Program-made: the position numbers and the translations under genes
Shown: positions 22,294 through 29,231 of the stretch, piece by piece
Position numbering within the stretch: the stretch's first letter is position 1
Layout: each line of letters begins with the position of its first letter
From: Clostridia bacterium
GTDB lineage: Bacteria; Bacillota; Clostridia; Christensenellales; QALW01
DNA: 49,647 nucleotides
Assembly (NCBI GenBank): GCA_017516345.1
Contig: JAFXDC010000039.1
Span: forward strand, 1 to 49,647
Direction of reading: 5' to 3'
The notes under the pieces: generated by a model
The model's input: only the letters and a program-made list of their open reading frames with translations
What the model was told of the DNA's origin: nothing
The model's database searches: none

Positions 22294-23190
22294 TTATCTC
22301 TTCTTTGCAACCACGAGAGCGCCAAGGCCGGTGATGGCAGCTACTGCATAAGCGATAACGGAAACGTCAGCGGTAGCATAATCCTCATCAGCAAGAGTGG
22401 GAAGTGTCTCGTTTACAACGTACATATCCATGATCTCAATGGTAGCAGCACTGTCGCCGGTCTGCTGGAAGTAGGTGAACCACTGCCAGAAGTGTACAAA
22501 GCCTGCAAGCGCTCCGGAGTTCCAGTTGCCTACGGTAGCGGGACCGTCGGGCTCGTTGTTTGTCCAGGTCATTTCAGTTGCTATTCTGGAGGTGGGGAGA
22601 ACGAGGAAACCGTCAAATCCGCCGGGGATAACAACGGTGTTTCTGAACTTGTCGGTGTGGATCTTAGCATTCTTAACAAGAGAAGTCTCAGCATCAACCA
22701 ACCAGATGGGGTCACCTGTTGCGGCGAGCTGGCAGCCCTTAGCGCTTCCGCCGTCCCAAATGTTACCGTTAAGGCCGAAGAGTATCTCTCTGTTGGTCTT
22801 TACACGCATAACGATGGCCTTGGTGTTAGCACCGATACCGCTATCACCGCGGTTGTTAACGAAATCTGCATAACCGGCACCGTGAGTGGGGTTAAGAGCT
22901 ACGTTGATGTACATGCAAGTAGGATCGGTGGTGTAATATACCGACTTGGCGTTTGCATCGTTGCTGGAAGCCTTAATCTCGGCTACAGCACCGGCACAAC
23001 CGGGATCGATCCAGAAGAAGCCGGTGTCACCTACGGGAACTGCAGCAAAGCTATCCCAATTGGTAAGGTTGATCTCTGCACCGCTGGGGGTAGTGATCTT
23101 GTCGCCGGTAGCGCCTTCTGCCGCAAAAGCAGGAACTACGAGCATAACGCTCATAACGGCAACGAAAAGGATCATAAGATACTTTTTCAT
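22294..23190 (-). CDS. Secreted, C-terminally anchored surface protein (copy B of a tandem pair)
   Basis: A 298-residue paralogue of copy A. The signal peptide (1-23) differs by only a few residues, and the C-terminal anchor TADVSVIAYAVAAITGLG...AKKR is identical. The core keeps the same outline: an early Asn/Asp-rich stretch, a WDG turn, GDPI.LV, a FDGF.V.PTSR segment and a W-rich late region, yet most positions have changed. The two therefore share a fold with altered surfaces. Each gene has its own promoter and terminator, so this is gene duplication with separate transcription units rather than an operon. Confidence 0.75.
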   Translation of the reverse strand: MKKYLMILFVAVMSVMLVVPAFAAEGATGDKITTPSGAEINLTNWDSFAAVPVGDTGFFWIDPGCAGAVAEIKASSNDANAKSVYYTTDPTCMYINVALNPTHGAGYADFVNNRGDSGIGANTKAIVMRVKTNREILFGLNGNIWDGGSAKGCQLAATGDPIWLVDAETSLVKNAKIHTDKFRNTVVIPGGFDGFLVLPTSRIATEMTWTNNEPDGPATVGNWNSGALAGFVHFWQWFTYFQQTGDSAATIEIMDMYVVNETLPTLADEDYATADVSVIAYAVAAITGLGALVVAKKR

Positions 23191-23215
23191 TTTAAAAATC
23201 TCCTTTAATAAAATA

Positions 23216-23264
23216 TTAACAAATTGTTAATTGTATTATACACTACGCGATATGCCCTTGTCAA
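23216..23264 (-). promoter_or_regulatory. Promoter and leader palindrome of copy B
   Basis: TTGACA (23259-23264), 18 bp, TATAAT (23235-23240), and the TTAACAAATTGTTAA palindrome (23216-23230). About 90 bp upstream of the two genes are nearly identical. Confidence 0.7.
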
Positions 23265-23290
23265 TACCCAAAATTAAAAAATTATTATAA

Positions 23291-23322
23291 AAACAAGCCC
23301 GAAAAACGTCTCGGGCTTGTTG
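23291..23322 (-). terminator. Terminator of guaB
   Basis: ACAAGCCCGA (23293-23302) pairs with TCGGGCTTGT (23311-23320); the minus strand continues with TTTTTATAATAATTTTTT. Confidence 0.8.
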
Positions 23323-23328
23323 ATATTT

Positions 23329-24831
23329 TTATTTACGGTCGCTGGTATCCTTACGGATGACGTCGTGAGCGCCGCCCTCTACGATGCTTGTCGCACTTAC
23401 AAGGGTGATCTTTGCCTTGGCCTTAAGCTCGGGGATGGTGAGTGCGCCGCAGTTGCACATGGTGGACTTGATCTTACTGCAGGTCATCTCCACGTTATTC
23501 TTAAGGGGACCTGCGTAGGGAACGTAGGAGTCCACGCCCTCCTCAAAGGAGAGCTTTTTGGCGCCGCCCAGGTCGTATCTCATCCAGTTTCTGGCGCGGT
23601 TGGAGCCCTCTCCCCAATACTCCTTAACGTAGGTGCCGCCCACAAGAAGCTTCTGCGTGGGGCTTTCGTCAAAGCGGGCGAAATATCTGCCCAGCATTAC
23701 GAAGTCGGCACCCATGGCAAGAGCAAGGGTGATATGGTGGTCGTAAACTATGCCGCCGTCCGAGCATACGGGGATATAAACGCCGGTCTTCTCGAAATAC
23801 TCGTCACGAGCCTGACACACCTCGATGAGGGCGGTGGCCTGACCTCTTCCGATGCCCTTTGTTTCGCGGGTTATGCAGATGCTTCCGCCGCCGATGCCCA
23901 CCTTGATAAAGTCGGCGCCTGCCTCGGCAAGGAAGAGGAAGCCCTCCTTGTCCACCACGTTACCTGCGCCCACCTTTACAGTGTCGCCGTAGTTTTGACG
24001 GATATAGTCGATGGTGAGCTTCTGCCACTCGGAGAAGCCCTCGGAGGAGTCGATGCACAGAACGTCTGCGCCCGCCTCAATGAGAGCGGGAACACGCTGA
24101 GCGTAGTCGCGGGTATTGATGCCCGCACCCACTACGTAGCGCTTTTTATCGTCAAGCAGCTCATAGGGGTTTTCCTTATGCTCGTCGTAATCCTTGCGGA
24201 AAACAAAGTACTGCATATTGCCCTGATCGTCAACGATGGGAAGAGCGTGAAGCTTATGCTCCCAGATGATGTCGTTTGCCTCTCCGAGAGTGGTGCCCAG
24301 CCTTGCGGTGATGAGGTCATCAAGCGGGATCATAAACTCGGAGACCTTAAGGTCGGTGCTCATACGGCTGACACGGTAATCGCGGCGGGTAACGATACCA
24401 AGGAGCTTGCCGTTTGCACTTCCGTCCTCGGTTACGGCAAGTGTCGAGTGTCCGGTTCTTTCCTTAAGGGCAAGAACGTCGGCAAGGGTACCGTCGGGAG
24501 AGATGTTAGCCTCGCTTACCACAAAGCCGGCCTTATGGCTCTTTACCTTGGCCACCATGGCAGCCTCCTCCTCTATGGTCTGTGAGCCGTAGATAAAGGA
24601 AACGCCGCCGCATTTGGCAAGGGCAAGGGCAAGCTCGGAGCCCGATACCGACTGCATGATGGCCGATACCATGGGTACGTTCATCTCAATTGCGGGCTTT
24701 TCGCCCTTTTTGTATTTAACAAGCGGGGTCTTAAGGGACACGTTTGCGGGTATGTGCTCGCTGGAGGAATACCCGGGAATAAGCAGATATTCATTAAAAG
24801 TATGCGAAGGTTCTGTAATATATATAGCCAT
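23329..24831 (-). CDS. guaB: IMP dehydrogenase
   Basis: A 500-residue enzyme that oxidises IMP to XMP with NAD, the first committed step to GMP. The catalytic cysteine is Cys319 in [10 protein letters not shown], followed by the flap start [11 protein letters not shown] pair of CBS domains lies at about residues 100-220. [11 protein letters not shown] and [11 protein letters not shown] hold the IMP phosphate-binding residues. The start is the ATG at 24831, five bases after AAGAGGTGG; an in-frame GTG nine bases earlier overlaps that site. Single-gene unit with a consensus promoter; no purine riboswitch is visible in the leader. Confidence 0.96.
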   Translation of the reverse strand: MAIYITEPSHTFNEYLLIPGYSSSEHIPANVSLKTPLVKYKKGEKPAIEMNVPMVSAIMQSVSGSELALALAKCGGVSFIYGSQTIEEEAAMVAKVKSHKAGFVVSEANISPDGTLADVLALKERTGHSTLAVTEDGSANGKLLGIVTRRDYRVSRMSTDLKVSEFMIPLDDLITARLGTTLGEANDIIWEHKLHALPIVDDQGNMQYFVFRKDYDEHKENPYELLDDKKRYVVGAGINTRDYAQRVPALIEAGADVLCIDSSEGFSEWQKLTIDYIRQNYGDTVKVGAGNVVDKEGFLFLAEAGADFIKVGIGGGSICITRETKGIGRGQATALIEVCQARDEYFEKTGVYIPVCSDGGIVYDHHITLALAMGADFVMLGRYFARFDESPTQKLLVGGTYVKEYWGEGSNRARNWMRYDLGGAKKLSFEEGVDSYVPYAGPLKNNVEMTCSKIKSTMCNCGALTIPELKAKAKITLVSATSIVEGGAHDVIRKDTSDRK

Positions 24832-24885
24832 ACGTTCCACCTCTTAATAATTTATTTCGAAAAATAATTTATATATATTTGAGTA

Positions 24886-24914
24886 ATTATATCATATTTC
24901 AAATTATTTTGCAA
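24886..24914 (-). promoter_or_regulatory. Promoter of guaB
   Basis: The minus strand has TTGCAA (24909-24914), 17 bp, then TG-A-TATAAT (24886-24891), about 55 bases before the ATG. Confidence 0.75.
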
Positions 24915-24972
24915 TGGATTAAACAAAATATACAACCTAAAAAACATTTTTATTCCTTATTTGATTGCAGTA

Positions 24973-25001
24973 TTGACTTCTTGGCAAATGGAGGTTATAA
25001 T
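24973..25001 (+). promoter_or_regulatory. Promoter of the membrane LuxR-type regulator
   Basis: TTGACT (24973-24978), 17 bp, then TATAAT (24996-25001), 65 bases before the ATG. Confidence 0.75.
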
Positions 25002-25066
25002 GTTTATAAGAGCATTATCGCTTAAGTAGAGTTTTTACGCCCAATGAGGGAGAATGGAGGCTTGTC

Positions 25067-26026
25067 ATGTTATTATCCGAATTGCAGTCGCTTGCGACCA
25101 AGACCTCGGGGCTGTATTTTGCATACGGCACCATGGCTTTTCTTTCCCTTATCCTTTTAGTCGGACTGTTTTTTGCCAAGCAAAAAAGCAAATGGTTGCT
25201 TGGACTCTTCGGATGCGTTTCTGTTGTTAATACGGGGTATTTGATGCTATCCCTTGCCAAAAGCCTGCCCTTTGCGCTGTTTTGCAACGCCTTTTCCTAT
25301 CTCGGCTCGGTATTTCTGCCGTTTTTTATGCTGATGCAGATCACCCAAGCTCTTAATATAAAGGTAAGCAAGGCGGTCGTTACGGCTCTAGTTGCCGTCG
25401 GCTTTGCCATGCTCCTGCTTACCTCAAGCCCCGGGATACTGGATGTTTATTATAAAAGCGCGGAGCTAGTCACTCAAAACGGCGTTTCGGTGCTTAAAAA
25501 GGAATACGGAGTGCTTCACATAACCTATCTATTCTACCTTGTAGGATATTTTGCCGCCATGATAACGGTAGCAATATACAGCGTTGCAAAAAAGAAGACC
25601 TCGGGCGCGGCACACTCGGCGATACTGATCGCGGCGGTATTTATAAACCTTGCGGTCTGGCTGCTGGAGCAGTTTATAGAGACCCATTACGAGCTTTTGT
25701 CGGTCTCCTACGTGGTGTGCGAGCTGTTTCTTCTTGGCATCACCTTCCTGCAGGCTCCCGCCGAAAGGGTATCTCCTCCCCCTCAGAAGCCCCTGTCAGA
25801 GCAAGGCAAGCTCTTCCTTGACGGCTTATCCACCCTCACCGCGGCGGAAAGGGCAATATACGAGCTTCATATTTCGGGCATCAGCTCCAAGGAGATAATG
25901 ACCAGGCAGAGCATCAGCGAAAACACTCTTAAATACCACAACCGCAACATCTACGGTAAGCTTGGCGTGTCGGGCAAAAAGGAGCTTGTCGCTATAGCAC
26001 GCGAGCTCGGAGCCGCCTCAAAATAA
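25067..26026 (+). CDS. Membrane-integral LuxR-type transcription regulator (7TM sensor-HTH)
   Basis: A 319-residue protein. The first 230 residues hold about seven hydrophobic helices (starts near 17, 43, 70, 100, 145, 185, 210), the layout of the 7TM receptor domain found at the N-terminus of some histidine kinases. A short linker with PPPQKP follows. Residues about 255-317 form a LuxR/NarL-type helix-turn-helix: LTAAERAIYELHISGISSKE...SENTLKYHNRNIYGKLGVSGK. There is no kinase or receiver domain, so it would sense at the membrane and bind DNA directly. It has GGAGG before the ATG and stands alone; its targets are unknown. Confidence 0.85.
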   Translation: MLLSELQSLATKTSGLYFAYGTMAFLSLILLVGLFFAKQKSKWLLGLFGCVSVVNTGYLMLSLAKSLPFALFCNAFSYLGSVFLPFFMLMQITQALNIKVSKAVVTALVAVGFAMLLLTSSPGILDVYYKSAELVTQNGVSVLKKEYGVLHITYLFYLVGYFAAMITVAIYSVAKKKTSGAAHSAILIAAVFINLAVWLLEQFIETHYELLSVSYVVCELFLLGITFLQAPAERVSPPPQKPLSEQGKLFLDGLSTLTAAERAIYELHISGISSKEIMTRQSISENTLKYHNRNIYGKLGVSGKKELVAIARELGAASK

Positions 26027-26058
26027 AATCCAAGGACTCATCTCGGACTCTTAAGCGC

Positions 26059-26120
26059 ACCGTGCTTGAAATACGGTGGCACGGCGGCGGAAGTGCGAAG
26101 CGCGAAAGTCGCGCCGTGCC
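26059..26120 (+). other. GC-rich structured 3' region after the LuxR-type gene
   Basis: Two nested structures precede the terminator: ACCGT/ACGGT (26059-26077) and a 9-bp perfect stem GGCACGGCG (26078-26086) with CGCCGTGCC (26112-26120). Its GC content is well above the surroundings. It may be a decayed repeat, an mRNA-stabilising element or a small RNA; no known RNA family is recognised. Confidence 0.4.
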
Positions 26121-26135
26121 AAAGGATAAAACAAC

Positions 26136-26166
26136 ACCCTTGCCTTTTTCGGGCAAGGGTATTTTT
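26136..26166. terminator. Terminator after the LuxR-type gene
   Basis: ACCCTTGCC (26136-26144) pairs with GGCAAGGGT (26152-26160), followed by ATTTTT. It may also serve the convergent MATE gene. Confidence 0.8.
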
Positions 26167-26200
26167 ACATAATGATATATCCATTTACATAATGATATTT

Positions 26201-27568
26201 CTATTTTGCGCTCTCCATACGCTTCATGGCCTTTGAAAACTGCAATACGAAAAGGGTCACGGTGGTGGCCACCGCCAGAGTGTCGGCGATCGGCTCTGCA
26301 AGAAATACCGCGCTCGTCTTGTCGGCCAAAAGCTCAGGCAGTATGTAGATAAGGGGTATCAGCAGAAACACCTTCCTCAAAAGTGCAAGGAAAAGACTGG
26401 TCTTGGCATTGCCAATGGCAATAAAGGTCTGTTGGCAGGCTATCTGGGCTCCGAATATGCCGCAAGCGGCTATATATATGCGAAGGGCAGGAATGGCAAA
26501 CTCAATAAGCTCGGGGTCGGAGTTGAACATGGAGATAAAGGTCTGCGGAAAAAGCTCCGCAAGCAGGCATATCACCGATGCCACGCTCAGACAGGATATC
26601 AGCAGAAGCTTAAACGCTCCTTTGCACCTCTCGGCATTGCCCGCACCGTAATTGTAGCTTATTATGGGCTGTGCTCCCTGGGTAAGACCGTGCAGAGGCA
26701 TGGAGGCAAACTGCCACACCGAGGTGAGCACCGTCATGGTGCATACTGCCACGTCACCGCCGTATTTTAAAAGAGAGGTGTTAAAGCATACCGCAAGTAT
26801 GCTCTCGGTGGATTGCATTATAAACGGCGACAGTCCAAGCGCAAGACAGGGAAATATTATTTTCCCCTTAAGGGACATGTACCTCGTCTTAAGCCTGAGG
26901 GTGGTATTCCTGCCAAGCAAAAACATCACCACCCATATTGCCGACGCCGCTTGTGAGATGATGGTGGCAAGCGCCGCACCCTGCACCCCCATGTCAAGCA
27001 CGAAGATGAAAAGCGGATCAAGCGCAAGGTTTATAAGCGCACCGATAATTACCGTGAGCATGCTTATCCTCGCAAAGCCCTGTGCGGTTATAAAGGCATT
27101 CATACCAAGGGTCACCTGCACGAATACCGTGCCAAGAGCATATACGCGCATATAGGACACCGCATATCCCACCGTGTTCTCGCTCGCCCCAAACATAAGC
27201 AATATGGGCTCTGCAAACACCGCAAAGATCACGGTCAGCACCGCCGAGAGCAGCACCGTTGCAAAAAAGCAATTGGCAAGTATGCGCTCCGCCTCCTCGC
27301 GGTCCCCCCTGCCAAGAGCAATGGACGCCCTGGGAGCGCCTCCCATACTGACAAAGGCGGCAAATGCCGAGATCAAAAATATCAACGGCACGCATACCCC
27401 CACACCCGTAAGGGCGGCTTGACCGATAAGAGGGATATTACCTATAAATATACGGTCCACCACGTTATATAAAAGATTTACTATCTGAGCAATTATGGCA
27501 GGAAGCGCAAGCTTAAAAAGAAGCGAGCCTACGGGCGCCTCGCCAAGCATTTTGGTACTGTTTTGCAC
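26201..27568 (-). CDS. MATE family efflux transporter
   Basis: A 455-residue membrane antiporter with about twelve transmembrane helices in two homologous halves. Family features include ALPAIIAQIVNLLYNVVDRIFIG in the first helix pair, the GGAPRASIALGRGD loop, and QGAQPIISYNYGAGN in the second half. MATE proteins export drugs or metabolites using sodium or proton gradients. I place the start at a GTG (27568), five bases after GGGAGGGG; an upstream frame extension of 24 residues is polar and unlike a MATE N-terminus. Single-gene unit. Confidence 0.93.
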   Translation of the reverse strand: MQNSTKMLGEAPVGSLLFKLALPAIIAQIVNLLYNVVDRIFIGNIPLIGQAALTGVGVCVPLIFLISAFAAFVSMGGAPRASIALGRGDREEAERILANCFFATVLLSAVLTVIFAVFAEPILLMFGASENTVGYAVSYMRVYALGTVFVQVTLGMNAFITAQGFARISMLTVIIGALINLALDPLFIFVLDMGVQGAALATIISQAASAIWVVMFLLGRNTTLRLKTRYMSLKGKIIFPCLALGLSPFIMQSTESILAVCFNTSLLKYGGDVAVCTMTVLTSVWQFASMPLHGLTQGAQPIISYNYGAGNAERCKGAFKLLLISCLSVASVICLLAELFPQTFISMFNSDPELIEFAIPALRIYIAACGIFGAQIACQQTFIAIGNAKTSLFLALLRKVFLLIPLIYILPELLADKTSAVFLAEPIADTLAVATTVTLFVLQFSKAMKRMESAK

Positions 27569-27602
27569 CCTATCCCCTCCCTTCGATATTGTCTTTCGGT
27601 CT

Positions 27603-27631
27603 ATTGTACTACTGTTTTTATCTTTTGGCAA
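27603..27631 (-). promoter_or_regulatory. Promoter of the MATE transporter
   Basis: The minus strand has TTGCCA (27626-27631), 17 bp, then TACAAT (27603-27608), about 35 bases before the GTG. Confidence 0.7.
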
Positions 27632-27703
27632 GCGTGGCAAGGCTCCGCCCGAACAAAAAACAAAAGCCGCCTAACGGCGACCTACGATAAAGCAGGTCAG
27701 CCG

Positions 27704-27858
27704 AACGATGTTTGCCTTTGGCAAATGATGTAGGACTTCGCCCAATGATGACGCTTCGCTAATGATGTGTGGCTTCGCCACATTTTATGGCAAACATCAC
27801 ATCACTTGCGACCAACGGGTGCAACATCATTATGAGCGAAGCGAATAACATCATTCTT
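27704..27858. repeat. Second array of short hairpins with constant spacers
   Basis: Small inverted repeats such as TTTGCC/GGCAAA (27711-27725), GGacttcgCC, AGCGaagCG-like units and TGTGGC/GCCACA (27768-27782) are separated by AATGATG in the first half and by CATCAT (the reverse complement) in the second half. GATGTTTGCC near 27707 and GGCAAACATC near 27789 are a longer inverted pair enclosing the first half. The layout copies that of the array at 1943-2121, although spacers and stems differ. No gene is visible here; 27859-28032 holds only a small CACACT/AGTGTG hairpin and a terminator. Confidence 0.7.
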
Positions 27859-27919
27859 TTACTGCACGCAACGGATAATACGGTATAACACACTACACCT
27901 TGCAGACAAGGAAGTGTGC

Positions 27920-27949
27920 AAAAAGGACGAGAAAACCTCGTCCCTTTTG
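27920..27949 (-). terminator. Terminator of the AT-rich three-gene operon
   Basis: GGACGAG (27925-27931) pairs with CTCGTCC (27937-27943); the minus strand continues TTTTTGC. Confidence 0.75.
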
Positions 27950-28032
27950 TGTTTTGATATAAAACTGCTTTACGGTAGGTGCACCAAGCAGGCGGCCTTT
28001 TACGGTTTAATTATATTATTGTTGATCGGTGC

Positions 28033-28608
28033 CTACTTCTCTGTTATCACCCTGCCCTCAGGGAAGCCGCTCACCAAGCTACCGTTTTCCCTTGCATAGC
28101 TCAGCTTATTTATAGGAAGCTTGACGCTCAGGACATATTTGTCCATATTTATTCCTTTGTATGCCGTGACCCTTACCTCGTTATTTTCCAAACGCCACAG
28201 CTGTCTGATCTTTGCAGAGGGACTGCTGATTGTAACCACAACGTCCGAAAGCTCAATATATTTAATGTGTGAATATTTATCGCTCAACGCTTCCATAAGA
28301 TCCTCTGCCTTATCGGTAATGTCAGCCTTCGTGGTTAAGATAAGCACCGACTCGCCTCCGCTTGAAGCAACCAGAGTTGCAGTTGAGATATCACTTATCT
28401 TGATCTGATCCATTTCAAACTCGGATAATATCTGCTCACAATCCTCATTCACATGCTCGCCGTTACACAAATGCATGCTGTAATATTCCATCTTAGTAGT
28501 ATTAAAAAATCCACCAAGCATGCTGATGCCAAAAAACGTCGAAATGCAAACCAACGTAGCCAGCACCGAAGAGAGTATTAATACTAAAATGAATTTATAA
28601 TTCTTCAT
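28033..28608 (-). CDS. Membrane-anchored protein, third gene of the AT-rich operon
   Basis: A 191-residue protein with one N-terminal transmembrane helix (about 6-34) and an exterior domain of about 155 residues. The exterior part alternates beta strands with acidic helices and has two cysteines near residues 48 and 58. I do not recognise the family. GGAGG lies six bases before the ATG. It follows the second gene by 14 bp, so all three genes probably share one transcript. It may assist or protect against the large secreted protein made from the first gene, but nothing in the sequence shows this. Confidence 0.6.
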   Translation of the reverse strand: MKNYKFILVLILSSVLATLVCISTFFGISMLGGFFNTTKMEYYSMHLCNGEHVNEDCEQILSEFEMDQIKISDISTATLVASSGGESVLILTTKADITDKAEDLMEALSDKYSHIKYIELSDVVVTISSPSAKIRQLWRLENNEVRVTAYKGINMDKYVLSVKLPINKLSYARENGSLVSGFPEGRVITEK

Positions 28609-28622
28609 ATCATGCCTCCGAA

Positions 28623-29213
28623 TTATACGTCGTAATGGCCGCTTATATTTCTATAATACGTATCACCGCTGCGGCTACACCCCATCAATCCATCTATAAC
28701 ACCCTGATGATGAATATACACCAACACCATCTCATCCTCGGCATCATATGCGTTTTCCATTATTATTATTTTTTCACCTAATGAGCTCTCCCATATTTCA
28801 TCGCCGTCATAACAATGGACTATTTTATAATCCTTGTCCAAGGTGGTTATATCACCGACTTTTTCCTGCGTAGATATCCATTTTTTATCAAGCATACTGC
28901 AATACGCTGCTATATCCTCTTTCTTTATATAGAAGCAGACCTCACTCTCAGGGCTGGAGCGCAACGTCGTATCCTGTTGTCTGTGCCCCAACAATGTCAC
29001 CTTGATATTCTCAGGAATGCCGTAAAACTCTTTTACCATCCTCTCTTGTCGGGAATTAAAGCTTCTGAGCTCATATGCAGACCAATTCGTATAAATATAA
29101 TACAGTACTCCAAGCATGAAGGTAAAAATCAACATTACAAATATCAAAACACAAAGGATAATAATATGTCGCCATTTTACGTTGCGTAACATTTCTTTGT
29201 TCGGTTCTGACAC
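28623..29213 (-). CDS. Membrane-anchored protein, second gene of the AT-rich operon
   Basis: A 196-residue protein with a transmembrane helix at about residues 17-41 and an exterior domain of about 150 residues. The ectodomain is rich in acidic residues with a YxxD/E pattern and four cysteines. I do not recognise the family. The start is a GTG (29213), six bases after GGGGGGAG. It sits 18 bp after the large secreted-protein gene. Its layout (one helix plus ectodomain) is like that of the third gene, but the sequences do not obviously match. Confidence 0.6.
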   Translation of the reverse strand: MSEPNKEMLRNVKWRHIIILCVLIFVMLIFTFMLGVLYYIYTNWSAYELRSFNSRQERMVKEFYGIPENIKVTLLGHRQQDTTLRSSPESEVCFYIKKEDIAAYCSMLDKKWISTQEKVGDITTLDKDYKIVHCYDGDEIWESSLGEKIIIMENAYDAEDEMVLVYIHHQGVIDGLMGCSRSGDTYYRNISGHYDV

Positions 29214-29231
29214 TACAAGCTCCCCCCTTTG

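Noticed and set aside
22267-23208. 313-codon plus-strand frame over surface protein copy B
   Set aside because: The minus-strand protein has a signal peptide, anchor, promoter and ribosome binding site; the plus-strand frame has none.
23317-24585. 422-codon plus-strand frame
   Set aside because: It is antisense to guaB, whose catalytic motifs are intact.
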